Shown in pieces: positions 40,401 to 48,571 of a DNA stretch of 64,000 bases. Positions within the stretch are counted from its first letter, which is position 1. Each line of letters starts with the position of its first letter. The stretch spans positions 62,001 through 126,000 of IMG/VR virus record IMGVR_UViG_3300043446_004500; one strand, given 5' to 3'. A program made the position numbers and the translations under genes. Source of the DNA: a virus. The notes beneath the pieces are model-generated. The model made no database searches and was not told where the DNA came from. It saw only the letters and a program-made list of their open reading frames with translations.

Positions 40401-41131
40401 ATCCATCAAAGGTATTATCATCTGTAGAAAATGTTTGGACAAGAGGTGGTGCGATTGAAACAAAGTCTATGGGAAGACCAACATCTCAATCACAACCACC
40501 AAAAGCACCACCCGGACAAACTCCAGGTAGAACGGGCACAGAACTTGCCGAAGAAATGGAACTACTTCAAAAACCAGTAGTAGAATCATTTAAAGTTGGA
40601 AGTGATACCTATACTCATAGGCAAGGCGGAGTATATACAAAAAATGGAAAGAGAATAAACAAAGATGAATTTGATAAATCTAAAGGATCTCAAGGACAAG
40701 GAAACTGGTGGTCAAATCTTTTTGGTCAAAACAAACCAACACCATCAGCAAAAGTAGAAGGAATAATAAATCATAATGGACAAACTTATTATAGACAAGG
40801 CGACAAATACTTTAAAAAACCTGGACCAGGAGAAGACATCATACAAATACCTAAATCCATTTACGATACGGTTTTAAGAGCAGAAACAATACAAGCACGT
40901 GGTAATCTTCAAGGTGGTGGTTTGATAGGGAAACCAAAATCAAAATTACCAATACCAAATAAGTTTGCCTCTTATGAAAACTATGGTCAGCAATCAATGA
41001 TTGCTATTCTTCCAATTCAAACAGAAGTTATGGTTCCTGTTCCTACAGATGGTGGAGGACCTATGATGTTCCCATCAGCAAATCTAAATACAAAAGATTC
41101 TCACAAAATTCATAGTCTAAGTAGGGGATAA
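37424..41131 (+). CDS. Second giant tail protein with SleB-type and degenerate M23 domains
   Basis: A 1235-residue protein. The N-terminus is Lys/Glu-rich, then RYFLFTFLGWLFTN (about 135-149), like the preceding gene, then Gly-rich hydrophobic repeats (IGAGVGQALGGVLVGTIGGIVGSVIP). Near residue 705 MVQAEAGNQSAAGKASVMNVILNR matches SleB hydrolases with the Glu kept. Residues about 885-985 follow the M23/LytM pattern (GHLNKALVKEGDILEAGDVIGTQG, ATGPHVSTHI), but the first zinc His reads Gln (QTGSD) and HxH reads HVS, so activity is doubtful. Probably cell-wall penetration at the tail tip. Confidence 0.7.
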   Translation: MAINTQNFLPLAKSSTAIVKHAGSQISTEKKDKGGAIIKQKKIDIQRFRPPEKQEEEKKEESYGAIVKSLITIDKFLKTNSSSEKKTFEKDRLEKEKEESQKKEKKLESKERGKGKGINLPSISLPKFDFLDAVKRYFLFTFLGWLFTNTQKFLPQLTKILDIIKPVVNAAEFIFKGLLNGFVTFIELGYNAYDKVRDTVKNLGGEGAQKVFDDLSKNLNTLITTTILVAGAIATLGEKSKPSGPKGGVPGSPRGGVPRGGPRRSPITGRPVPTTSGGRTAGRPDIRNPLRERPRITGSGGGRAGQIDIRNPLRQRPAITRSGGEGRFAGKGLGKFLSKGAPIIGPLIDFSIRTLIFGESPGRAAAGAIGAGVGQALGGVLVGTIGGIVGSVIPIAGTLLGGSAGAFVGQLIGGFVGDWIGTSLYDAVASMKDKKKIEKKETGGKVSPKTRVKGKKNSKRSIKVASKRHPKITPQVSQPGKDVGGEKNIKVLYPDPDKKMSLDEFLISEMGQGSYSYSQYENDFKKRTKKPNPFKALTATAKILKEIPLFGGTIGSIMGAGVDIALGQKPDKKVYQSIASGIGFLVDTLSDQRVNKSMGSLMSQIRGFAEGGTVPTRELKLGDDTTNTTKLLTKIIEPAISQKVNQAFQSIQKELQLKGKKEPGQPGGGQPGGGGPGGGGGPSVESIDMNGLSKEDVDALGRMVQAEAGNQSAAGKASVMNVILNRYRLAKAGKGYLPSGKTKDTVTIRDILYDPNQFSPIDDGRFDRTSSAAGRSALAQAISAGGNDPEKLKKVLMEKYNLNEQDANYVIVSTVFSNPEARGSRPFNTREVTVGDHTFQESPDARLRAPGQKIDATVKETPSLIIKGGPIKGGAIVTQRGDPDNEQTGSDIAVGNYQVGDQIQNPFQSLKITKIGFQGKGSGESGQGFGRYVTGETIINGKRYEILLGHLNKALVKEGDILEAGDVIGTQGISGHATGPHVSTHINALDGGDPSKVLSSVENVWTRGGAIETKSMGRPTSQSQPPKAPPGQTPGRTGTELAEEMELLQKPVVESFKVGSDTYTHRQGGVYTKNGKRINKDEFDKSKGSQGQGNWWSNLFGQNKPTPSAKVEGIINHNGQTYYRQGDKYFKKPGPGEDIIQIPKSIYDTVLRAETIQARGNLQGGGLIGKPKSKLPIPNKFASYENYGQQSMIAILPIQTEVMVPVPTDGGGPMMFPSANLNTKDSHKIHSLSRG

Positions 41132-41135
41132 TTGA

Positions 41136-42482
41136 ATGGGAAAGAATACTGCGGCAGCTGCAGGAGAAGGTAAAATTGAAGAGTTTGTTATTTTTTCAAA
41201 CGATTCAAGTGAAAAAGAAAAAAAATTAGATATAGTTGGTGGATTAATAGAACTTATAATTACAGAAAGTATTCTTGACAATTCAGTTAGAGCAAGGTAC
41301 ACCTATGCTGATGTTGGACATGGAGAAGGAAGAACAACAGCATCGGATGAAAAGGGTGATATAAATCTAAGCACTTCAGAAAAATGTCACCTAGTGGTTT
41401 CTGATGGATTTGGTAATAAAATTGTTTTTAAAGATGACTACCATTTAAGAGTAAAAAATAGAGGCAATAAAGAAACTACTCGTAATTCTATATTAACTTT
41501 GGATTTTTACTCGGAAGAAAGTATAAAAAATACTTGGGAAGAAACAAGAGTCATTAAAAGTTTTGATGGAAAAATAACAAATCACGTATATGATATATTA
41601 AAAAATATTTTAAAAACTCCTAAAAATGTTTCTGGTGATCCTGGACTGAATAATTTTGTTTTTACTGGAAAAACTGAAATGCCATTTTATGTTATTCCTT
41701 GGTTAGCAAAAAGATGTATTCCAGACTTCGGACCACCTGGAAAATATGCAGGATATTTTTTCTATGAGGTTTCTGATAATGGAAGTAAAACTGGAGGTTA
41801 TAGATTTAAATCAATAGATGTATTAACGCAACAAACTCCAAAATTAAAACTTTCTTATACTGATACTACAGTTCTTCCTATTGGATATGATATGGGAATT
41901 GTTGATTATTCATTTAATAATAACTTGGATTTAGAAAAAATATTAAAAACAGGTTCTTATGTACCTTCAAAATTAAAAACATTTAGTCCATATTCAAATG
42001 AATATAAAGAGACAGTATTTAATGATTTTGAAAGATTGACTCAATTTAATTTATTAGGTCAAGAGATTCCAAAAATAGGAACGGATTTAGATTTGATCAA
42101 TAAGTCAACAAGAATCTCAACAAAAATAAAACAAGATGATGTAAGTAACACTGGAAAATCTTTAAAAGATCAATTAGAAGTGTCTAAAGGAAAATATATT
42201 AACTACCCAGAGGATCAAATTATAAATCAATCTAGATCAAGATATAATAATCTTTTTAACATAAGACTTAGTATTACTATTCCTGGAAGATTTGATCTTC
42301 ATGCGGGAGATTTAGTTCATTGCGATTTTCCAGAAGTATCATCAAAGAAAACACAAGTTGTAAGTGATAAAAAAAGTGGACTATATATGATAGTAGATGT
42401 GGGTCATCGAATTAGTAAAAACAGTTGTTATACTACATTAAATCTCACTAGAGAATCTATTTACAGAAAAGGATCAAGATGA
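41136..42482 (+). CDS. 27: Baseplate hub protein gp27-like
   Basis: A 448-residue protein with the hub ring layout: an N-terminal beta barrel (KKLDIVGGLIELIITESILDNSVRARYTYAD, KCHLVVSDGFGNKIVF), a middle alpha/beta part (VIKSFDGKITNHVYDILKNILK..KTEMPFYVIPWLAKRCIPDFG), and a C-terminal barrel (FNIRLSITIPGRFDLHAGDLVHCDFP, GLYMIVDVGHRI) typical of gp27/VgrG-N/gp44 proteins. It would form the trimer that holds the gp5 spike encoded just downstream. Confidence 0.82.
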   Translation: MGKNTAAAAGEGKIEEFVIFSNDSSEKEKKLDIVGGLIELIITESILDNSVRARYTYADVGHGEGRTTASDEKGDINLSTSEKCHLVVSDGFGNKIVFKDDYHLRVKNRGNKETTRNSILTLDFYSEESIKNTWEETRVIKSFDGKITNHVYDILKNILKTPKNVSGDPGLNNFVFTGKTEMPFYVIPWLAKRCIPDFGPPGKYAGYFFYEVSDNGSKTGGYRFKSIDVLTQQTPKLKLSYTDTTVLPIGYDMGIVDYSFNNNLDLEKILKTGSYVPSKLKTFSPYSNEYKETVFNDFERLTQFNLLGQEIPKIGTDLDLINKSTRISTKIKQDDVSNTGKSLKDQLEVSKGKYINYPEDQIINQSRSRYNNLFNIRLSITIPGRFDLHAGDLVHCDFPEVSSKKTQVVSDKKSGLYMIVDVGHRISKNSCYTTLNLTRESIYRKGSR

Positions 42483-42694
42483 CAAGATCACTTCAACAAC
42501 ACATTAATGATGATAGGGATGAACTTGATAATCCCAACACAAGTGGACAAAGAAAACGCCATCTAGAAGATGAACTAAATTCACTTGAACAATACCAATC
42601 AAATCATCCAGATACAAATCACGATCCAAATCCCTTAGAACTTTATTGTGATTTAAATCCAGAATCTCCAGAGTGTAAATTTTATGAGGTGTGA
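42479..42694 (+). CDS. 71-residue polar protein between gp27 and gp5
   Basis: Charged, Asn/Asp/His-rich helix (QQHINDDRDELDNPNTSGQRKRHLEDELNSLEQYQ) with two Cys in the last 20 residues (YCDLNPESPECKFYE). ATGA overlap with gp27 and 6 bp before gp5 suggest a hub accessory or spike chaperone; no family known. Confidence 0.65.
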   Translation: MTRSLQQHINDDRDELDNPNTSGQRKRHLEDELNSLEQYQSNHPDTNHDPNPLELYCDLNPESPECKFYEV

Positions 42695-42700
42695 TAAGTA

Positions 42701-45442
42701 ATGACCTTTTATAATAATCAATCCATAGGTGAATATGGAGGATTCTGGATTGGTCAAGTAGTTGATGAAGCAAATTGGATTGATAATGTCAATCCAAAAT
42801 TCCATAATCGTGATGATATTCCTGGTTGGGGATCTAGATGTAAAGTCAGAATTATTGGTAGAGATCCTCAACAAAAAGTAACTCCAGATGATAAATTGGA
42901 GATGGCAGAAATTTGGGTTCCAACCACGGCAGGTAGTGGTCATGGTGGGGCTCATCAAACACATAGTATTCGTCAAGGATGTTATGTTGCAGGTTTTTAT
43001 AAAGATGGTATTGATAAAAGAGAACCTGTTGTAACTTTTATACTTCCAAACAATTCTCAAACCAGATTATTTGGCGGAGATCCTGATATAGGATATGTTG
43101 CTAGAAGTGGATATCTAGGCAAAAGTGGAAACGTTCCAGTATCAACAAAGAACATTTATCTTGCTGGACCAAATAGTTCAACAATAGATGAAGCAAAAGG
43201 AACATCTCCTACAACTTCCGATGTCAGAAATGCTGACCAACAAAAAGATGGAAATAGATGTCATTATATTCCAAAAACAAAAGCTTGCGATGGTGCTGGA
43301 GGAGAATTAAAGGGAATACAGAAATTTATTAAAGATGCTCTTGCTCTTATTAATAGAATTAAAGCAGAGGCAAATGCATTTTTAGGAGCAGCATCAGATC
43401 TTACTGCAAGTATTTCTCAAATTGTAAATAACGTAAGTTCTGCAATTTCTGGTTTATTCAAAACTCTTCTCGGTAGAATGAGAGGTTATATTACTAAAAA
43501 ATTAAATGCAGGAGTAAAAGATTTACTTGATATTATAGTACCAAATCAAAGAGCTAAAATTAATCAATTAAATGAAAAGATAACAGACACACTTCAGTGC
43601 GTTTTTAATAAGATAATCAATCGTCTTAAGAGTTTAGTTTCAACATTATTAGGACAAATTATAGACAAATATATAAATGCACCTCTATGTGCTGTTGAAA
43701 GTTTTGTAGCAAATTTACTAAGTTCCGTTTTAGGAGATATTACAGGTGCAATTCAATCGGTAATTTCTCAAGTAAGTGGAGTGCTTGGAAAAATTGGCGA
43801 TATTGCAGGGAAAGTTTTTGATGTGTTGGATATGGTAACGGGCATTTTAAACTTCTTGTCCTGTGATGAACCATTGGATTGTACAATGGGAGAAGAGTGG
43901 AGTTTCTGGGGTGGTGTAAAATGTGCAACTACAAGTGCAAAAGATGCAGTATCATCTGGTATAAAATCCACATCCGATAAAATTAAAGGATGGATTGCCG
44001 GATCTACCGATGCCCCACCTTGCAACACTTCTCAACTTCCTTGTGGTCCACCAACCATATCAATTACTGGTGGTGGGGGAAGTGGAGTTTTAGCAAATCC
44101 AATTATAAGTGCGACTGGTTCAATTCTTGGAATTGATTTTGTGAATGGAGGTTCTGGATATGTTTCTCCTCCTAATATTAATATTGTTGATAGTTGTGGT
44201 ATTGGCAATGGTGCGGTAGTTGTTCCAATTATAAGCACATCTGACACTCAAGAAAATACTGGATTAACTACAATAAATGAGGATACAGTGACCACCACCG
44301 AAGGTGAAACGGTTATTGAAGGAGGATCAATAACCATCACTAATGGAAGTAATGGGTCAACTGAAGAAACATCTTTAGGAGGTACTGGTGCTGGAGGTAC
44401 TGGTACTGGTGGAACTGGAAGTACTAGTACTGGTGTCGGAAATATTATAGGAAGTGGTCAAGCAGTAATTTCTCAAGCAGGAACTTCTGGTGCTAATTAC
44501 ATTACTAACGCAACTATTATGTCAAGTGGAGGAAAAGTAACTTCTACTGGCGGAAATACTGTAGCAACAACTACAGGAGGAAATACTACTGGATATGGTT
44601 TAAATGTATCAATAACTGGAGGAACATCAACATTTGTAAATGGGGTTCAAACTGTTACTGGAGGAAAAGTAACTCTTACTGGAGGAACAGTTACTACCAA
44701 TGGAGGATCTACTCAAGTTTCTTCTTTAAATAATGCAGGTTCTATAGTTGGATCAGTGATTGTCAATCCAGGAACTGGATACTTATCTGCACCTAATGGA
44801 AGCACTGGTGGAAATGGATCTGTATTTTCTAAAGTTGGAGATACGATATTATTCAATAGTAATTCTGGGTATAACGTTTATGGACCAAATCAAACTATAT
44901 CTGTTTTAGATGGGGATTTAATTTATACTCCTGCAGGAACTGTTTCTGAAGTGTATAATAATGATGGAGAAATAGTTCAAACGATAATAGGTAAAGGAGG
45001 AACTTCACCAATTAATATAACGTCTTCTGGAACCTTAACAACTCCAAACTATGTTTCCGATGAAGCACTCGGTATGAATAGAGATTCTCCCTCTTCTAAT
45101 GGATCTTATCCTGTTGTATTAACGATTAAAGATGTTGCGATTTTAAATGGTGGTGTAAATTATGATCCAAATGATGAAATTGTCATTTCACCAGACAATG
45201 GGGCAGAGTTGAAACCAATATTTAATGATGTAGGAAGACTGATTGATGTAAAGATTATAAATTCAGGTATTGGATTTACAGAGTTTCCAAATCTTTTCAT
45301 ACAATCACAAAATGGTATTAATGCCGTAATTGTTCCAGTCTTTGATATTTTAAGAGTCAATGATCTTTCTGAAGATCAAGATATTATTCCACCTGGAACT
45401 CCTATAATTAGTGTAGTAGATTGTGTAGGTAGAGTAATTTAA
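42701..45442 (+). CDS. 5: Baseplate spike protein gp5 (no lysozyme domain)
   Basis: A 913-residue protein. Residues 1-130 are the gp5 OB-fold domain (FWIGQVVDEANWIDN, GWGSRCKVRIIGRDP, AEIWVPTTAGSGHGG, IRQGCYVAGFYKDG). The lysozyme domain of T4 gp5 is absent; instead residues about 205-400 are long amphipathic helices, then Gly/Thr/Ser-rich beta repeats (about 450-700) and globular beta modules of the GGSGYVSPPNINI type. The beta-helix end is encoded by the next gene, whose ATG overlaps this stop by 1 bp. Confidence 0.82.
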   Translation: MTFYNNQSIGEYGGFWIGQVVDEANWIDNVNPKFHNRDDIPGWGSRCKVRIIGRDPQQKVTPDDKLEMAEIWVPTTAGSGHGGAHQTHSIRQGCYVAGFYKDGIDKREPVVTFILPNNSQTRLFGGDPDIGYVARSGYLGKSGNVPVSTKNIYLAGPNSSTIDEAKGTSPTTSDVRNADQQKDGNRCHYIPKTKACDGAGGELKGIQKFIKDALALINRIKAEANAFLGAASDLTASISQIVNNVSSAISGLFKTLLGRMRGYITKKLNAGVKDLLDIIVPNQRAKINQLNEKITDTLQCVFNKIINRLKSLVSTLLGQIIDKYINAPLCAVESFVANLLSSVLGDITGAIQSVISQVSGVLGKIGDIAGKVFDVLDMVTGILNFLSCDEPLDCTMGEEWSFWGGVKCATTSAKDAVSSGIKSTSDKIKGWIAGSTDAPPCNTSQLPCGPPTISITGGGGSGVLANPIISATGSILGIDFVNGGSGYVSPPNINIVDSCGIGNGAVVVPIISTSDTQENTGLTTINEDTVTTTEGETVIEGGSITITNGSNGSTEETSLGGTGAGGTGTGGTGSTSTGVGNIIGSGQAVISQAGTSGANYITNATIMSSGGKVTSTGGNTVATTTGGNTTGYGLNVSITGGTSTFVNGVQTVTGGKVTLTGGTVTTNGGSTQVSSLNNAGSIVGSVIVNPGTGYLSAPNGSTGGNGSVFSKVGDTILFNSNSGYNVYGPNQTISVLDGDLIYTPAGTVSEVYNNDGEIVQTIIGKGGTSPINITSSGTLTTPNYVSDEALGMNRDSPSSNGSYPVVLTIKDVAILNGGVNYDPNDEIVISPDNGAELKPIFNDVGRLIDVKIINSGIGFTEFPNLFIQSQNGINAVIVPVFDILRVNDLSEDQDIIPPGTPIISVVDCVGRVI

Positions 45443-46113
45443 TGGCAATAGATCTTTCAAGTTTAAAAATTAGAAGTGCAACTGGCGAAAAGGAAAATCC
45501 ACATTTAACTTCCTACGGAAATGATCTTGGCGAAATTCAATTTGGAGTTTTAAGAGCATCAAATCCAGAGGTTACTTCTTCTGATACTACTGCTGGTGTT
45601 CATTTGCAAGGTTATAATTCTCTTCATTATATGACCTTTGAGGCTGATGGTCCTAGAGCAGGATGGACATTAAATCGTTGTCCAGGTCCTTATCAAATTA
45701 TATCTGCTTCAAATAATGCTGGGGTAGTTGGAGAAACAGGATCGCAAACTTGGCCGGGTGTTGGATATTTTCTTTTAGCAGAAAACGGAGACATTGTAAT
45801 CCGTGCTCCTAAAGGTAGAATTCGTATGTCTGCTTTAGATATAGATATAAGAGCAGATGGTCCGGATAATACAAAAGGATCTATTAACTTAGATTCTAAT
45901 CAATCAGTAAACATCAAAACTCAAACTTTTGATGTGTCGGCAGATTCTGGAATAAAAATTTTTACTCCAAAAAGTATGAATCTTGTTGCTAATACTTCCA
46001 TGGCAATGGTAAGTAATTTTATAAATGGATTAACTGCTGCTTCTGCAAATAAACCAAATAAATCTGCACCAGCAACTCAATCTAGTTCAAGATTAAATCA
46101 ATATTACGTTTAA
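45442..46113 (+). CDS. Spike tip protein, gp5 C-terminal beta-helix type
   Basis: A 223-residue protein. AENGDIVIRAPKGRIRMSALDIDIRADG, then SINLDSNQSVNIKTQTFDVSADSGIKIFTPKSMNL, have the short alternating beta repeats of gp5C/VgrG needle domains. The N-terminal part (IQFGVLRASNPEVTSSDTTAGVHLQG) is globular. It would extend the gp5 spike as a separate chain. Adjacent to gp5, co-translated. Confidence 0.68.
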   Translation: MAIDLSSLKIRSATGEKENPHLTSYGNDLGEIQFGVLRASNPEVTSSDTTAGVHLQGYNSLHYMTFEADGPRAGWTLNRCPGPYQIISASNNAGVVGETGSQTWPGVGYFLLAENGDIVIRAPKGRIRMSALDIDIRADGPDNTKGSINLDSNQSVNIKTQTFDVSADSGIKIFTPKSMNLVANTSMAMVSNFINGLTAASANKPNKSAPATQSSSRLNQYYV

Positions 46114-46117
46114 AATT

Positions 46118-46903
46118 ATGGCATTTCAACAAGACGATGTATGCGTATCCCATCAACTTGTGGTAGGAGATGGATTTCCAGTCACAGTTTTAGGAGTTGG
46201 AGAAGCAAAAGTCAGAGGATCTGCATTCATAGAAGGTCCTGCAGTATTTGGAGATTCAATGACATTTCCAAATGTTTGGGCAACGGTGATGATAGGTCCA
46301 AATTCTAATATTGATTCATTACCACCTATAATTCCTGGCACACTATGCACTGGAGTTCATAATCCATATTCTCTTGCAGTTCAAGGACCATCCGCATTTA
46401 TGGATACCGTTGACACAGCATTAGGAATTAATGTTGGAACAAATCTAATAGCACAGGGAGAGGTAATTTCACGTTGCGGAAAACATATTCTTTCTGCTAA
46501 AAAGAATTTTGATATTCCTCACCCATCAAAAGAAGGATGGAGATTGAGACATACTTGCCCAGAAGGTCCATCTAATGATGTCTATATAAGAGGAAGAATT
46601 AAAAATAAAACAGAAATAGATCTTCCAGAATACTGGGAAAATTTGGTAGATTCAAAGTCAATTACAGTTAATTTGACTCCTATTGGTGCTCATCAAGATA
46701 TAATTGTAAAAAGAATTGGAGAGAATAAAATATTTTTGCAATCAAAAGGTGGCATTCCAATTGATTGCTTTTATCATATTTTTGCCGAAAGATGTGATGG
46801 TGAAAAATTAATTCCAGAATACAAAGGAGAAAGTCCTGCAGATTATCCGGGAAATAATGATGAGTATTCAGTTTCAGGATACCACTATGATGTTAAGGAG
46901 TAA
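46118..46903 (+). CDS. Virion structural protein with phage fibre-type C-terminal domain (copy 1)
   Basis: A 261-residue protein. Residues 1-115 are beta-rich (VRGSAFIEGPAVFGDSMTF, LAVQGPSAFMDTVDTALG). The C-terminal 140 residues (KKNFDIPHPSKEGWRLRHTCPEGPSNDVYIRGRIKNK.EIDLPEYWENLVDSKSITVNLTPIG) are shared with the next gene and resemble modules found at tips of marine phage tail or fibre proteins. Likely part of the central tip or adhesion apparatus. Confidence 0.65.
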   Translation: MAFQQDDVCVSHQLVVGDGFPVTVLGVGEAKVRGSAFIEGPAVFGDSMTFPNVWATVMIGPNSNIDSLPPIIPGTLCTGVHNPYSLAVQGPSAFMDTVDTALGINVGTNLIAQGEVISRCGKHILSAKKNFDIPHPSKEGWRLRHTCPEGPSNDVYIRGRIKNKTEIDLPEYWENLVDSKSITVNLTPIGAHQDIIVKRIGENKIFLQSKGGIPIDCFYHIFAERCDGEKLIPEYKGESPADYPGNNDEYSVSGYHYDVKE

Positions 46904-46908
46904 TTAAA

Positions 46909-47529
46909 ATGACTGATAAATTTACACCAAAAAATATTGGTAATGAAGATTGCAATTATGTCAATACTACTTTAGTTCCTACAAGTTCTTGGCAATTTCA
47001 AATTTACCCCTCAACAGGGGATTCTGAGTATCCAGTTGATGCTTGCCCAATTTATAGGCACGATTTCCTTGAATGCACTGATTTAAAATGGGCAGGAGGA
47101 ATTTTATCGGTAAAAGCACCAATTTGGGATTCTAAAAAATCATTTGATATTCCTCACCCCACAAAAGAAAACCATAGAATTCGTTATATTTGTTTAGAAG
47201 GTCCAGAAGCAGAGGTTTATTTTAGAGGAAAATTAAAAAACGAAACAATTATTAAACTTCCTGATTATTGGAGAGATTTAGTTGATGTTGAGACAATAGG
47301 AGTCACATTAACTCCTATTGGAAATTGGCAAGAATTGTTTGTTGAGAAAGTTGAATGGGGAACTCACATTCATATAAAAAATAATTCTGGTGCATCAATT
47401 AATTGTAGTTTCGTTGTTTATGGAGAAAGAAAAGACGTTTCTAAAAATATTTCTGTCTACGAAGGAAAATCGCCAAATGATTATCCAGGAGATAATAGAG
47501 AGTATGTAATTAATGGGGGGAGGTCTTGA
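46909..47529 (+). CDS. Virion structural protein sharing the same C-terminal domain (copy 2)
   Basis: A 206-residue protein. The C-terminal 130 residues (KSFDIPHPTKENHRIRYICLEGPEAEVYFRGKLKNETIIKLPDYWRDLVD..TIGVTLTPIG) parallel the preceding gene nearly block by block; the N-terminus is unrelated. Ends with DYPGDNREY as the first copy ends with DYPGNNDEY. A domain duplication with swapped N-terminal attachment parts. Confidence 0.65.
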   Translation: MTDKFTPKNIGNEDCNYVNTTLVPTSSWQFQIYPSTGDSEYPVDACPIYRHDFLECTDLKWAGGILSVKAPIWDSKKSFDIPHPTKENHRIRYICLEGPEAEVYFRGKLKNETIIKLPDYWRDLVDVETIGVTLTPIGNWQELFVEKVEWGTHIHIKNNSGASINCSFVVYGERKDVSKNISVYEGKSPNDYPGDNREYVINGGRS

Positions 47530-47554
47530 CACCAGCACCCCACCGTGCTATGAT
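47526..47554 (+). promoter_or_regulatory. Sigma70-type promoter after the structural block
   Basis: TTGACA (47526-47531) and TATGAT (47549-47554) with 17 bp between. The -35 overlaps the stop of the gene before. Drives the small genes and tRNA region. Confidence 0.85.
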
Positions 47555-47580
47555 ACTAAGGTAATCACGAGACGAACCGA

Positions 47581-47763
47581 ATGCAAGATGAGTACCTGAC
47601 ACGATGCGTCGTTGATCCAATCAAACGAACCGTGTATCTTTACTCTAGTGAGGGGTCAGAAAAGCAAGTGTCCTGTGATACGGTTGAAGAGTTTATGAAT
47701 GTGCTAGAATTTGTTCGTGCTACAGTGGATGAGGAAACACTCTCATACGCAAATCCACTTTAA
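47581..47763 (+). CDS. 60-residue hypothetical protein
   Basis: DEYLTRCVVDPIKRTVYLYSSEGSEKQVSCDTVEEFMNVLEFVRATV looks like a small beta sheet followed by a helix. First gene after a consensus promoter. Family unknown. Confidence 0.65.
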   Translation: MQDEYLTRCVVDPIKRTVYLYSSEGSEKQVSCDTVEEFMNVLEFVRATVDEETLSYANPL

Positions 47764-47821
47764 AATCCATTTTTGGTCGAAAAAATTCTCCGGTAAAAAT
47801 TGCCCTTATTACTTTTTTTAA

Positions 47822-48001
47822 ATGCGTCCAGAAACACGACAATCAATGGAAATGTTGTTCACTGCAAAGTGGAACGTTCCGACCGCAGCAAAAAACTGTA
47901 ATCTCACAAACAAAGAAATGAAGATTACGTTTAATGAATACTGCACTTTACATCCACCGACTTATGTGGTAGAATCGGGTAGTCAACTCAATCTTTTTTG
48001 A
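47822..48001 (+). CDS. 59-residue conserved-type hypothetical protein
   Basis: ATG 47822 to TGA 48001. RPETRQSMEMLFTAKWNVPTAAKNCNLTNKEMKITFNEYC looks like a small helix-turn-helix-type domain (AAKNCNLTNKEMK), possibly DNA-binding. The last codons and stop are part of a terminator hairpin. I recall similar small proteins in cyanophages but no function. Confidence 0.65.
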   Translation: MRPETRQSMEMLFTAKWNVPTAAKNCNLTNKEMKITFNEYCTLHPPTYVVESGSQLNLF

Positions 48002-48008
48002 GTTTTTT
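47985..48008 (+). terminator. Terminator overlapping the stop codon
   Basis: AACTCAA (47985-47991), loop TCTTTT, TTGAGTT (47998-48004), T to 48008. The TGA stop (47999-48001) lies in the 3' arm. Confidence 0.8.
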
Positions 48009-48020
48009 ATGAGTTAAAAA

Positions 48021-48458
48021 ATGAAAATATAGGGTCCTTATACTGGAAAAGACGGAAGACAAAGAATTGTTCTTTATGAAAATGGAAAAAGAACAACGGT
48101 TTCTTATCCAAAATATCTTTTAGAACAAAAAATTGGTAGACCTCTTTTGCCCGATGAAACTTGTGACCATATAGATGGAGATGTATCAAACAATTCTCTT
48201 GACAATTTACAAGTTTTAAGTAGAATTGATAATATAAAAAAACACGCAGCGGTACATAATAAAGCAGAAATGATTTATTCTGTGTGTCCCGAGTGTAATA
48301 AATCTTTCTATAAATCAGCAAGAGACATTAGACATAACAATATAAAACAACAAAAAGTTGGTCCATTTTGTTCTAAATCTTGTGCTGGTAAATATGGTCA
48401 AAGATTAAACAAAACTTTTAGAGGAGGAAAACCAAATCTAAACTATAAGCCCGTGTGA
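48021..48458 (+). pseudogene. HNH endonuclease with an in-frame amber codon near the start
   Basis: From ATG 48021 the frame reads Met-Lys-Ile-TAG-Gly-Pro-Tyr and is then open to 48458. The body matches HNH_3-type homing endonucleases: KRTTVSYPKYLLEQKIGRPL, CDHIDGDVSNNSLDNLQVLSRIDN (the HNH-forming His, Asn residues), and a Cys zinc motif (CPECNKSF, PFCSKSCAGKYG). The amber at 48030 probably replaces a Tyr codon. Translation could start only at non-ATG codons downstream (for example TTG 48147, which would remove the domain start). The stop overlaps tRNA-Leu. Confidence 0.75.
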
Positions 48459-48522
48459 CCCAGCGGAATGAGGTTCTCGACTTAAAATCGAGCAGTCGGC
48501 GGTTCGAATCCGCCCACGGGTA
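48449..48522 (+). tRNA. tRNA-Leu (UAA), short variable loop
   Basis: Acceptor GCCCGTG/CACGGGT (first pair G-U), D stem ACC/GGT, anticodon stem CTCGA/TCGAG with loop CTTAAAA, so anticodon TAA, variable region CAGTC (5 nt), T stem GGCGG/CCGCC with loop TTCGAAT, discriminator A. Leu tRNAs normally have a long variable arm; this one does not. The 3' CCA is not encoded. Reads UUA, common in this AT-rich genome. Confidence 0.88.
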
Positions 48523-48571
48523 TTGGAAGATTTAAACGTCTTCTAAATAATCAAAAGTAGGAACAAATCCT

